A DNA stretch of 64,000 bases. It comes from Granulicella sp. 5B5. Its GTDB lineage: Bacteria > Acidobacteriota > Terriglobia > Terriglobales > Acidobacteriaceae. The position numbers and the translations under genes are program-made. Position 1 is the stretch's first letter. Every line of letters starts with the position of its first letter. The stretch is from assembly GCF_014083945.1 (NCBI RefSeq), contig NZ_CP046444.1, positions 1,240,001-1,304,000 on the forward strand, in the 5' to 3' direction. The notes under the pieces are model-generated. The model worked only from the letters and a program-made list of their open reading frames with translations, did no database searches and was not told the origin of the DNA. This document shows positions 1 through 7,851 of this stretch, piece after piece.

Positions 1-680
1 CCGCCATCGAAGTCCACATCGAGCAGGGCCCCGTCCTCGAAGCCGACGACGCCTCCCTCGCCGTCGTAGAAGCCATCGTCGGCCAATCGCGCTTCGCCCT
101 CACCTTCACCGGCCACGCCAACCACGCCGGCACCACACCCATGGCCCTGCGCCACGACGCCCTCGTCGCAGCCGCCACCTTCATCGCGGAGACCAGCACC
201 TACGCCGCCAACTACAAGCAGCTCGTCGCCACCGTCGGCCACATTGAAGCCCTGCCCGGAGCCGTCAACGTCGTCCCCGGCACCGTCCGCCTCACGCTCG
301 ACGTCCGCCACCCCCGCGACGAGTCCCGCCACGCCGCCGTCGCCCATCTGCTCACGCGCGCCGAAGCCGCCGCCCACCTCCACGGCTGCACCGTCGCCGC
401 CACCCTCACCTCCGAGCAAAAGGCCGTCCCCATGGACCGCGCCCTTACCGTCCATCTCCATCAGGCAGCCGAGCGCACCGGCCACGACGCAAAATCCCTC
501 TTCTCTGGCGCCGGCCACGACGCCATGATCCTCGCCCCGCACGTCCCCACCACCATGCTCTTCCTCCGTTCCCCCGGCGGCCTTTCGCACCACCCCGGCG
601 AAACCGTCCGCGAACAGGACGTAGAAGCCGCCCTCGCGACTCTCCTCAACCTCCTGCTCCACCTCCACCCCCACACCTGA
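1..680 (+). CDS. allC: Allantoate amidohydrolase-like M20 enzyme (5' end cut off)
   Basis: The gene enters from the left edge; codons run in phase from base 3 and about 225 residues are visible. It is the C-terminal half of a metal-dependent amidohydrolase of the allantoate amidohydrolase / N-carbamoyl-amino-acid hydrolase group (M20 fold). Family marks are HIEQGP near the window start, GHANHAGTTPM opening the dimerisation domain, GAVNVVPG, and SGAGHDA with the C-terminal metal-ligand histidine, followed by SHHPGE. The family hydrolyses allantoate to ureidoglycine, CO2 and ammonia in the cytoplasm. The next two genes continue ureide breakdown, which favours allantoate over carbamoyl amino acids; that choice is inference. 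Confidence 0.85.
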   Translation, partial: AIEVHIEQGPVLEADDASLAVVEAIVGQSRFALTFTGHANHAGTTPMALRHDALVAAATFIAETSTYAANYKQLVATVGHIEALPGAVNVVPGTVRLTLDVRHPRDESRHAAVAHLLTRAEAAAHLHGCTVAATLTSEQKAVPMDRALTVHLHQAAERTGHDAKSLFSGAGHDAMILAPHVPTTMLFLRSPGGLSHHPGETVREQDVEAALATLLNLLLHLHPHT

Positions 681-780
681 TCTTTCTACTCCCTATTCCC
701 TGCCTCACCGTTACCTTCGGCATCTCGCACACCAGCCCATCCCAGCGAGAATCGTCCTGTCTCCCATAGAATCACTGCAC

Positions 781-1517
781 ATGTTCAACCTCGGCCAAAC
801 CCGCAGCGCCAACCAGCGCGACCACCTGCTGCTCACACCGGATACCTTCATCCGGACGCCTTTGCCCGGCCTCACCAACGGCCTCGCCATCGTGCACGTC
901 GCCCCCGCTGCAGGCGCAGCGTTCACGCAGATGACTATCGAGCTAGCCCCTGGCGGCACGCTCACGCAAGGCCCCACGCAGCGGCTCCTTTACGTCCTCG
1001 AAGGCAAGCTCTCGCTCTCGGTAGAAGGCTCGCGTAAGCTGCACAAGCTCGCCCCGGCGGCTACGCCTACATCCCCACCGACCACACGCACACCCTCACA
1101 GCCCTCACAACCGCCCGCGTCGTTGTCATCGACAAACCCTTCCTCCCGCTCGACTCCGAACCTAACCCCGAGTTCCTCATCGGCCGCGAGCAGTACCTCC
1201 CCGCCACGCCGCTCAACGGCGACCCCGACCTCCTCGTCCGCTCGCTGCTGCCCGCATCCCTCGCCTTCGACTTCGCCTGCAACACCATGACCTACGCCCC
1301 CGGCGCGGCGCTCTCGCAGGTCGAGGTCCACTACATGGAGCACGGCCTTCTTATGCTTTCGGGCGGCGGCATCTACCGCCTCGGCGACAGCTGGTATCCC
1401 ACCACCGCAGGCGACTTCATCTGGATGGCACCCTACTGCCCACAGTGGTTCGGCGCCATCGGCAAGCAGCCCGCAAAATATCTCATCTACAAAGACTTCA
1501 ACAGACACACTCTGTAA
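781..1517 (+). pseudogene. (S)-ureidoglycine aminohydrolase-like gene with one frameshift
   Basis: A bicupin protein of the AllE/UGlyAH type, which turns ureidoglycine into ureidoglycolate plus ammonia. The first frame runs from the ATG at 781 (MFNLGQTRSANQRDHLLLTP) to about 1053. From there the homologous reading continues one frame over (PGGYAYIPTDHTHTLTALTT) through HYMEHGLLMLSGGGIYRLG and GDFIWMAPYCPQWFGAIG to TAA at 1515-1517. Adding one C to the CCCC run at 1052-1055 restores one frame of about 245 residues, close to the family's normal size. Both halves keep family-like sequence with no other damage, so the lesion is either very recent or a sequencing error. It lies between two ureide amidohydrolases. 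Confidence 0.75.
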
Positions 1518-1561
1518 ACAGCTTTTAGCGGTACCTCATTGGATGCGTTTGCTTCACAAAT

Positions 1562-1618
1562 GTGTCATCTCGACCGAAGCATCGCGGCTTCATCGCGATG
1601 CGCAGCGGAGAGACCTGC
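1562..1618. repeat. 57-bp hairpin repeat, family A, copy 1
   Basis: Runs from GTGTCATCTCGACCGAAGC to GAGAGACCTGC. The centre is a perfect stem ATCGCG (1581-1586) / CGCGAT (1594-1599) with loop GCTTCAT. The same 57-bp unit recurs at 3304, 4982 and 5054. It sits between the AllE-like gene and the ureidoglycolate amidohydrolase gene. Confidence 0.85.
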
Positions 1619-1630
1619 ATTTTGCCCCAG

Positions 1631-1690
1631 CGATGCGCAGCAGGCGCGAGCGTACCCCGGAGGGAGCAGGGGGCTTTAGCCCCGGAGACA
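1631..1690. repeat. Compound repeat: GGCGCGAGCGTAC module plus CTTTAG hairpin (family B, copy 1)
   Basis: The left part (1631-1656) contains GCAGGCGCGAGCGTACC, shared with 3366-3395 and 48529-48558. The right part has CCGGAGGGAGCAGG followed by the hairpin GGGGC-TTTA-GCCCC at 1670-1683, the family B unit also found at 2480, 40391 and 45703. It ends 24 bp before the next gene's likely start. In this and the 3304 copy the modules follow family A in the same order. Confidence 0.75.
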
Positions 1691-1713
1691 CTCTCCGTAC
1701 TACCATCAACATC

Positions 1714-3243
1714 ATGCAAGTCACCATCAACTCCGAGCGTCTCCTCAACGAGCTCCACCACCTCGCCACGCTCACCGACTGCCCACCCGCCACCGACCCC
1801 AGCTTCCCCGCACCCGCCGTCGCCGTCACGCGTATCGTCTTCACCCCGCGCGACCTCGAAGCCCGCGCCTGGCTCATCTCTCTCGCTCAAGCAGCCGGCT
1901 TCCAAACTCGCGTCGACCCCGTCGGCAACATCTTCATCCGCTGGCCGGGCTCCGACGAGGGCCTCGGCGTCGTTGGCACCGGCTCACACACCGACGCCAT
2001 CCCCCACGCCGGCATGTACGACGGCACCGTAGGCGTCCTCGGCGGCCTCGAAGCCCTGCGCTCGCTCAAAGAGTACGGCTTTATCCCCAAGCGCACCCTA
2101 GAACTCCTCATGTTCACCAGCGAAGAGCCCACCCGCTTCGGCATCGGCTGCCTCGGCTCGCGCCTCCTCGGCGGCGTCCTCTCACCCGCCAAAGCCGACG
2201 CCCTCCCCGACCTCATCTCCGAAACAGAGCTGGGTGCTCCATCCACCACAAAGCCGGGTGCCCCATCTTCGCCTGCAGCTTCATCGCAGGCTAAGGTGGG
2301 CTCACACGACGCCCGCCTCACCCTCCACGACGTCCGCACCGCTGCCGGCTTCACCGGCCCGCTCACCGACGTCCCACTCCCCATCGGCTACTACCACGCC
2401 TGGGTCGAGCTCCACATCGAACAGGGCCCACTCCTCGAACGCGAAATGAAAGAGAGCGCTTTGAAGGAGACGGGATCGGTTTTGAAGGGGACGGGCTTCA
2501 GCCCATCCGGAGGGAGCAGGGGCCTTCAGGCCCCTGAAAAGTCCACCCATGAAGACGGGGCTTTAGCCCCGGAGGAAAGCAAGACCATCCTCGGCATCGT
2601 CACCCACATCGCCGCCCCGGCCAGCTACCGCTTCATCGTCGAAGGCCACGGAGGCCACGCCGGCGCTCTCCTCATGCCCGACCGCCGCGACGCCCTCACC
2701 GCCGCCTCCGAGATCATCCTCTCCGTCGAACGCCACACCCTCGCCGCCAACGCCGAAGCCAAGCTCACCGGCGAATCCGGCGTAGACTCCGTCGCCACCG
2801 TCGGCGCCATCAACGTCCATCCCGGCGCCGTCAACTCGGTCCCGTCGCGCGTCACCCTCATGCTCGACATCCGCGACACCGACCCCGAGCGTCGCGAGCA
2901 CACCATGTCCGCCCTCCGCGCCGACATCGCAGAAATCCAGTCCCGCCGCGGCGTCCGCATCACCGAAGAGCGTATTAACGCCGACACCCCCGCCATCAGC
3001 GCCGACCACCTCGTCTCCACCCTCACCGCCCTCTGCGACGACGAGCACATCCCTTACAAGAAGATGGTCTCCCGCGCCTACCACGACACCAACTTCATGG
3101 CCCGTATCGCCCCCGTCGCCATGCTCTTCATCCCCTGCCGCAACGGCGTCTCCCACCGCCCCGACGAGTACGCCACCCCCGAGTCCATCACCCTCGGCAC
3201 CCGCATCCTCGCCCGCGCCCTCGCCCAGCTAGCCAACGAGTAG
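1714..3243 (+). CDS. Ureidoglycolate amidohydrolase-like enzyme with two in-frame repeat insertions
   Basis: M20-fold amidohydrolase of 509 residues; relatives are about 410-420. The ATG at 1714 is chosen because the upstream open frame is translated repeat DNA. Metal-site motifs are TGSHTDAIPHAGMYDG (His92, Asp103), FTSEEP (Glu137/138), HIEQGP (His234) and SRAYHD (His457). GHGGHAGALLMP, MVSRAYHDTNFMARI and IPCRNGVSHRPDEY resemble plant ureidoglycolate amidohydrolase as I recall it, more than AllC, so the likely reaction is ureidoglycolate to glyoxylate, ammonia and CO2. Excess length lies at residues 175-196 and 256-288. These are low-complexity segments encoded by palindromic repeats, placed before the GFTG segment and between HIEQGPLLE and GIVTHIAAPAS. 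Catalytic residues are intact, so it may still be active. Confidence 0.85.
   Translation: MQVTINSERLLNELHHLATLTDCPPATDPSFPAPAVAVTRIVFTPRDLEARAWLISLAQAAGFQTRVDPVGNIFIRWPGSDEGLGVVGTGSHTDAIPHAGMYDGTVGVLGGLEALRSLKEYGFIPKRTLELLMFTSEEPTRFGIGCLGSRLLGGVLSPAKADALPDLISETELGAPSTTKPGAPSSPAASSQAKVGSHDARLTLHDVRTAAGFTGPLTDVPLPIGYYHAWVELHIEQGPLLEREMKESALKETGSVLKGTGFSPSGGSRGLQAPEKSTHEDGALAPEESKTILGIVTHIAAPASYRFIVEGHGGHAGALLMPDRRDALTAASEIILSVERHTLAANAEAKLTGESGVDSVATVGAINVHPGAVNSVPSRVTLMLDIRDTDPERREHTMSALRADIAEIQSRRGVRITEERINADTPAISADHLVSTLTALCDDEHIPYKKMVSRAYHDTNFMARIAPVAMLFIPCRNGVSHRPDEYATPESITLGTRILARALAQLANE
2230..2300. repeat. Palindromic repeat inside a coding sequence, family C copy 1
   Basis: Contains GGGTGCCCCAT (2256-2266), then the stem GCCTGC (2271-2276) / GCAGGC (2286-2291) around AGCTTCATC, and ends GGTGGG. 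A half copy TGGGTGCTCCAT precedes it at 2231. The intergenic copy at 31091-31130 has the same GGGTGCCCCAT start and GTGGG end. Translated in frame it gives an Ala/Pro/Ser-rich stretch absent from relatives. Confidence 0.75.
2480..2578. repeat. Three CTTYAG hairpins inside a coding sequence, family B copy 2
   Basis: Three hairpins stand in a row: GGGC-TTCA-GCCC (2493-2504), GGGGCC-TTCA-GGCCCC (2519-2534) and GGGGC-TTTA-GCCCC (2557-2570). Bases 2507-2540 appear identical over 34 bp to 40391-40424 downstream of nusA. The element begins TTTGAAGGGG, as does the copy at 45695. It is read through in frame as about 33 residues. Confidence 0.85.
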
Positions 3244-3303
3244 CCCAACGAACCACAATCCCCCCTACCAACAAACCATAACCCCCATAAACCCACCCAG
3301 GAA

Positions 3304-3395
3304 GTGTCATCTCGACCGAAGCATCGCGGCTTCATCGCGATGCGTAGCGGAGAGACCTGCGTCTACCGCAGCAAGCGCCGCAGGCGCGAGCGTAC
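3304..3395. repeat. Family A repeat copy 2 with GGCGCGAGCGTAC module
   Basis: 3304-3360 is the 57-bp family A unit with the same perfect ATCGCG/CGCGAT stem as copy 1. 3366-3395 is a 30-bp module starting CCGCAGCAAGCGCC that matches 48529-48558 at all but about two positions. The A-then-module order matches 1562-1656. It lies in the 239-bp gap before the aldehyde dehydrogenase gene. Confidence 0.85.
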
Positions 3396-3482
3396 ACCGC
3401 CCACCTATCGTCACTGGCACAACCCCTCAATCTAAGCGACACTCAACTAGCACTTACCACTCTCCACTTATCACTACCCCTC

Positions 3483-4904
3483 ATGATCCAATCCATCAAT
3501 CCGGCCACCAACGAGCTCCTCAAGACCTTCCCCGCGCTCACTCCCGAGCAGCTTGAGCTCCGCCTCTCTCTCGCCGCCGACGCCGCCCGCACCTACCCGC
3601 AGCTCCGTCTCGACCAGCGCATGTTCTGGATGCGCCGTCTCGCCATGCTCCTCGAGTCCGACACCGACGAGCTCGCCGCCACCATGACCGCCGAGATGGG
3701 CAAGACCCTCACCGCCGCCCGCGAAGAGATCGCCAAATGCATCACCGCCTGCCGCTTCTACGCCGAGAACGCCGCAAGCCTCCTCGCCCCCGAGCACGTC
3801 GCCACCCAGCACGCCGAGTCCTACGTCCGCTACGACCCCCTCGGCGTCATCCTCGCCATCATGCCCTGGAACTTCCCTCTGTGGCAGGTCTTCCGCTTCC
3901 TCGCACCAGCGCTCATGGCGGGCAACGTCGCGCTCCTCAAGCACGCACCCAGCGTCCCGCAGTGCGCCCTCGCGATTGAAACCCTCGTCCGCCGTGCCGG
4001 CTTCCCCCGCGGCAGCTTCCAAACGCTCCTCATCGAAACCGAGCAGGTCGAAGCCGTCATCGCCGACCCGCGCATCGCCGCCATCACCCTCACCGGCTCC
4101 GAGGTCGCGGGCCGCGCCGTCGCCGCCCAGGCCGGCTGGTTCCTCAAGAAAACCGTCCTCGAGCTCGGCGGCTCCGACCCCTTCCTCGTCATGCGCTCGG
4201 CCGACATCATCACCGCCGTCGACACCGCCGTCCGCGCCCGCTGCCAGAACAACGGCCAGTCCTGCATTGCCGCCAAGCGCTTCATCCTCCACGACTCCAT
4301 CTACGAGCCCTTCACCCGCCGCTTCACCGCCGCCATGGCCGCCCAGCGCGTCGGCGACCCCACGCAGCCCACCACCCAGCTCGGCCCGCTCGCCGCACCC
4401 CGCTTCCTCGAAACGCTTCTCACCCAGATCGAAGCCTGCAAGGCCGCCGGCGGCACCGTCCTCACCGGCGGCGAGCGCCTGCATCTCCCAGAACCGTTAG
4501 CCTCGGGAAACTTCGTCCAACCCACCGTCATCGCCGGCGTCCCACCCACCGCCGACATCGTCAAGCAGGAGACCTTCGGCCCGCTCGCCCTGCTCTTCAA
4601 AGTCTCCTCCATCGAAGAGGCCATCACCCTCGCCAACGACACCCCCTACGGCCTCGGCGCCAGCGTCTGGACCAACGACCTCACCGAGCAGCAGCGCTTC
4701 GTCTCCGACCTCCAGTGCGGCGCCGTCTTCGTCAACGCCCTCGTCGCCAGCGACCCCCGCCTCCCCTTCGGCGGCATCAAAAAGAGCGGCTACGGCCGCG
4801 AGCTGGCAGCCGCCGGCATGAAGGAGTTCATGAACGCCAAAACCGTCATCGTAGCCGAACGCCCCGGCACCCTCCGCCCCCAACCCACCCTCTTCGAAGA
4901 CTAG
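3483..4904 (+). CDS. NAD(P)-dependent aldehyde dehydrogenase, succinate-semialdehyde type
   Basis: A full-length aldehyde dehydrogenase of 473 residues. Visible motifs are MPWNFPLWQ with the oxyanion Asn130, LELGGSDPF with Glu227, NNGQSCIAAKR with the catalytic Cys261, QETFGPLALLFKV, and FGGIKKSGYGREL near the C-terminus. The GQSC/IKKSGYGREL combination is typical of the short GabD/Sad-type succinate-semialdehyde dehydrogenases, which oxidise the semialdehyde to succinate in the cytosol. Substrate cannot be fixed from sequence. It follows the ureide genes on the same strand but 239 bp and a repeat away, so co-transcription is doubtful. The start is the ATG at 3483. Confidence 0.85.
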   Translation: MIQSINPATNELLKTFPALTPEQLELRLSLAADAARTYPQLRLDQRMFWMRRLAMLLESDTDELAATMTAEMGKTLTAAREEIAKCITACRFYAENAASLLAPEHVATQHAESYVRYDPLGVILAIMPWNFPLWQVFRFLAPALMAGNVALLKHAPSVPQCALAIETLVRRAGFPRGSFQTLLIETEQVEAVIADPRIAAITLTGSEVAGRAVAAQAGWFLKKTVLELGGSDPFLVMRSADIITAVDTAVRARCQNNGQSCIAAKRFILHDSIYEPFTRRFTAAMAAQRVGDPTQPTTQLGPLAAPRFLETLLTQIEACKAAGGTVLTGGERLHLPEPLASGNFVQPTVIAGVPPTADIVKQETFGPLALLFKVSSIEEAITLANDTPYGLGASVWTNDLTEQQRFVSDLQCGAVFVNALVASDPRLPFGGIKKSGYGRELAAAGMKEFMNAKTVIVAERPGTLRPQPTLFED

Positions 4905-4919
4905 CCACCAACTCACCCT

Positions 4920-4975
4920 CCTCGGAAACCAGGCCACCACCCCACACGCCTCGGGAACCTGGCCACCACCCCAGC
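4920..4975 (+). repeat. Imperfect tandem duplication, unit about 28 bp
   Basis: Two adjacent near-copies read CCTCGGAAACCAGGCCACC and CCTCGGGAACCTGGCCACC, each continuing ACCCCA. They lie just after the aldehyde dehydrogenase stop codon and before the family A pair. No function is apparent. Confidence 0.6.
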
Positions 4976-4981
4976 TAAGAT

Positions 4982-5110
4982 GTGTCATCTCGACCGAAGC
5001 CAAACGGCTCTATCGTTTGGCGCAGTGGAGAGACCCGCGTCTCTACCCATGCCGTGTCATCTCGACCGAAGCATCGCAGCTTCATCGCGATGCGTAGCGG
5101 AGAGACCTGC
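4982..5110. repeat. Two family A hairpin repeats, copies 3 and 4
   Basis: Copies occupy 4982-5038 and 5054-5110, each exactly 57 bp. Copy 3 has the stem CAAACG (5001-5006) / CGTTTG (5014-5019) with loop GCTCTAT, where copies 1 and 2 have ATCGCG/CGCGAT with GCTTCAT. The paired changes keep the stem. Copy 4 has ATCGCA/CGCGAT with one A-C mismatch. The pair lies between convergent genes. Confidence 0.85.
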
Positions 5111-5146
5111 TTCTCTACCCACACCCTTCCCTTTGCAACGCAGCTC

Positions 5147-5689
5147 CTACGCCGTCGCCGCAACCGAACCCGCCCGCGTCTTCCTGCGCAACACCGCCGC
5201 CGAGATCACCGTAATCAGCAGGTCCACAGGAAACGGCTCAATAAACGTATAAAGCGAGTTCACCAGCGGGTTCTCATAAAGCTGCTGCGAATGCCGTATC
5301 GACGCCACCTTGGCCTGGATCGCCTCCGCTGTCCCGCCTGACGATTGCGCCTTCTCGACAAGGCGGGCAAAGTAGTTGTCCATCGACCCGTGCATGAAGT
5401 TGAAGTAAACAATCTCCCATGCGGCGACATACAGCACGCACGAGATCAGCGAGATGCCAAGGCCAATCGCAAAGCCACGCCCAAACGTAATCACTCCCCC
5501 AGCCTGATTGTCGCGATACGAGCGGATGCCGAAGAAGATCAGCAGCGCCACCAGAACGATGTCTGTATAGCCAACGACCATGCCCATATTGCCATGTTCG
5601 AAATATTTGAAAAAGGGCAGCATGGCAAGCATCATCAGGGAGGCAAGAATGCCGGAGATGAGGCCGAACGTGAGGATGGTCTTCTTCAT
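5147..5689 (-). CDS. DUF4199-like integral membrane protein
   Basis: A predicted inner-membrane protein of 180 residues with four hydrophobic segments: near the N-terminus (LISGILASLMMLAML), VGYTDIVLVALLIFFGI, FAIGLGISLISCVLYVAAWEI, and a last one ending VDLLITVISAAVL. The layout and the RSYRDNQAGGVITFGRGFAIGLGIS stretch resemble DUF4199, a family of unknown function common in Bacteroidetes and Acidobacteria. The open frame continues 21 codons upstream, but the ATG at 5689 has AGGAG at good distance and starts MKKTILTFG, so it is preferred. It is divergent from the histidine kinase gene at 6079. The family call is from pattern memory. Confidence 0.7.
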   Translation of the reverse strand: MKKTILTFGLISGILASLMMLAMLPFFKYFEHGNMGMVVGYTDIVLVALLIFFGIRSYRDNQAGGVITFGRGFAIGLGISLISCVLYVAAWEIVYFNFMHGSMDNYFARLVEKAQSSGGTAEAIQAKVASIRHSQQLYENPLVNSLYTFIEPFPVDLLITVISAAVLRRKTRAGSVAATA

Positions 5690-6078
5690 GGGAGGCTCCT
5701 GAGGGTTAATCTGGAGATTACTTTGCAGCGCGGAGGCCACGATTGTCGTCATGCTTTCGGGTGATTTGGGGATGGACGAGGGAAATCATGCTTTGGAGTG
5801 AGAATTTAGAGTAATTTCCCTGTGACTGCGCCCAATCCTGGGGGATGCGAGTGACGTTTTTCGGGAATACCGGATAGGGGGCAGTTTGATGGGAACGACT
5901 CAAGTACGAAAAAACAACTCTTGGAGAACTTCATGTCCTCAGCTGTTAGCTTTAGGTGGTTGGTCAGCAGAAACGTATTTCTCACAACCGATACAGCCTC
6001 CTCTCGGATGCGGGGATTCATGTTTGTCCGCTCTCAGGCAAACTGCTTTAATAAAGACGCACTTTGAGGAAGCGCCTG
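5690..6078. other. Divergent intergenic region, 389 bp
   Basis: Separates the DUF4199 gene (minus) from the histidine kinase gene (plus). It looks more AT-rich than its surroundings. The only element I can support is the sigma-70-like promoter at 6024-6052; no convincing ORF or RNA hairpin was seen. Confidence 0.6.
6024..6052 (+). promoter_or_regulatory. Candidate sigma-70 promoter of the GAF-PAS kinase
   Basis: TTGTCC (6024-6029), a 17-bp spacer, and TTTAAT (6047-6052) match the -35/-10 consensus at 4 of 6 and 5 of 6 positions. A start near 6059 would leave a leader of about 20 nt containing GAGGA at 6066-6070 before the ATG at 6079. Confidence 0.4.
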
Positions 6079-7692
6079 ATGCTTGTCGCACCAACTCCGG
6101 ACAACGATGCGGAACGATTAGCGACCCTGCACTCGTACGGCATTCTCGATAGTCCGCCGGAACAGGGTTACGATGACGTGACGGCGCTGGCGACGTACTT
6201 TTGTGAGACCCCCTACTCCACCATCACCTTCGTCGATAGAGATCGCCAATGGTCTAAGTCCGAAGTTGGTTTTGGAACGAATGAGTCCAGTCGTTCGGAT
6301 GGCTTTTGCGCCTACGCTATCTTTCGCCCGGAAACTCTGATCATCGAAGATACTCTTCTAGATCCGCGCTTCTCGAAGAATCCGCTCGTGTTGGACGGAC
6401 CACAGATTCGTTTCTACGCCGGTGCCCCGATTATGGCTCCGAACGGTCACGTCCTCGGGATGGTTTGCGTCTTCGACAACAGGCCCCGTCAACTCTCTTC
6501 AGCGCAAATTGCAGCCCTTGAGTCACTGGCGAGGCAGGTTCAAGCATTGCTGGAGCAACGTAAAGCGGTAGCGCGCCTGGAAGCGGCGCTCGTGCTTTCA
6601 AAAAAGACTGAGCGGCATCTGGGTGAACTAGCCGCTATCGTGGACTCGTCGGATGACGCCATTCTGAGCAAAGATCTCAACGGGATCATTACAAGTTGGA
6701 ATACGGGAGCAATCCGAATTTTGGGCTATAGCCCTGAAGAAATGATTGGGGCTTCGATTCTGAAGCTCATTCCCGAGGAATTTCACTCCGACGAAGCGAT
6801 CATCATTGGAAAAATACGCGCAGGAGAACGTATCGAGCATTTCGAAACAGTGCGTCTCACGAAGGACGGACGGCGTCTGAATGTCTCAATCACCGTTTCG
6901 CCTATCAGAGACGATCATGGACGAGTGATTGGCGCCTCCAAAATCCTGCGTGACATCTCAGACCGAAAACGAATCGAAAGTTCGCTGCTGCAGTCCGAGA
7001 AGATCGCCGCTGCGGGGAGAATGGCTTCAACAATTGCGCATGAGGTCAACAACCCTCTCGAAGCCATCACGAACCTACTCTACCTTCTGCGGCCCTCGGT
7101 CACTGACTCTGCAGGAATCGAGTATCTTGCCACTGCCGAAAGCGAAATTGCGCGCGTCTCCCATATCGCCAAACAAACACTAGGCTTCTACCGCGAGCAC
7201 ACAGCCGCCGTTGCAACTTCACTTTCCGAACTGGTCCAACACGCCAGCACGATCTATGAACCACGTTGCGCGACTAACGGAATCACCATCGAAAAATCTC
7301 TCACCTCAACGAAGGCGCTGGTATTACGACGGGGAGAGATGATGCAAGTTGTCTCCAACTTGATCGCGAATTCAATATACGCAATGCCGTCGGGAGGCAT
7401 GCTGTTCATTTCAGTTGGTGATGCTGACGGCGTGAATGGCGATCTGGTCGTAACCATCAGGGATACTGGAGTTGGAATTGCACCTAAAGACATGCCCTCG
7501 GTCTTCGAGGCCTTTTATACGACCCGCAGTACGATCGGGACCGGGATTGGCTTATTTGTCGCAAAGCAGTTCGTCGAGGGGCACGGTGGCCGGATTGAGA
7601 TTGAAAGCAACCAAAGCGCGGACAGGCACGGAACGACCGTTCGCATTCATCTGCCACGAGTAACGTTGTATGACATTGCTCGTGGACAGTGA
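6079..7692 (+). CDS. GAF-PAS sensor histidine kinase
   Basis: A 537-residue kinase with no transmembrane segment, so probably cytosolic. Residues about 20-165 form a GAF domain (GILDSPPEQGYDD, FVDRDRQW, FYAGAPIMAPNGHVLGM). About 183-302 is a PAS domain (SWNTGAIRILGYSPEEMIG). The HisKA H-box STIAHEVNNPLEAI follows. The ATPase domain has N-box NLIANSIYAMPSGG, DTGVGIAP and GTGIGLFVAKQFVEGHGG. It should autophosphorylate on the H-box histidine in response to a ligand, light or redox cue; the signal is unknown. The ATG at 6079 has GAGGA eight bases upstream. No receiver gene is adjacent on the same strand, and the opposing LuxR-type gene lacks a receiver. Base use seems less GC-extreme than in the neighbours. 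Confidence 0.9.
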   Translation: MLVAPTPDNDAERLATLHSYGILDSPPEQGYDDVTALATYFCETPYSTITFVDRDRQWSKSEVGFGTNESSRSDGFCAYAIFRPETLIIEDTLLDPRFSKNPLVLDGPQIRFYAGAPIMAPNGHVLGMVCVFDNRPRQLSSAQIAALESLARQVQALLEQRKAVARLEAALVLSKKTERHLGELAAIVDSSDDAILSKDLNGIITSWNTGAIRILGYSPEEMIGASILKLIPEEFHSDEAIIIGKIRAGERIEHFETVRLTKDGRRLNVSITVSPIRDDHGRVIGASKILRDISDRKRIESSLLQSEKIAAAGRMASTIAHEVNNPLEAITNLLYLLRPSVTDSAGIEYLATAESEIARVSHIAKQTLGFYREHTAAVATSLSELVQHASTIYEPRCATNGITIEKSLTSTKALVLRRGEMMQVVSNLIANSIYAMPSGGMLFISVGDADGVNGDLVVTIRDTGVGIAPKDMPSVFEAFYTTRSTIGTGIGLFVAKQFVEGHGGRIEIESNQSADRHGTTVRIHLPRVTLYDIARGQ

Positions 7693-7851
7693 TTATGGCA
7701 AGCTTTGACGATGCTGAACGCGGGATGGCGGAATGATAGATACCTACAGGTCGGCTTATCGGTACTGATGGCAAAGAGAATGTGTTGTCCGCGGTAAACG
7801 ACGTTCCAGCAACCTCCAGCTCGAACACTTCACACCGACTGCGAGACAGCT

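Noticed and set aside
1543..1713. 57-codon upstream extension of the ureidoglycolate amidohydrolase frame
   Set aside because: It is the translation of the family A repeat and its tail, not homologous to M20 enzymes; the ATG at 1714 fits the family N-terminus.
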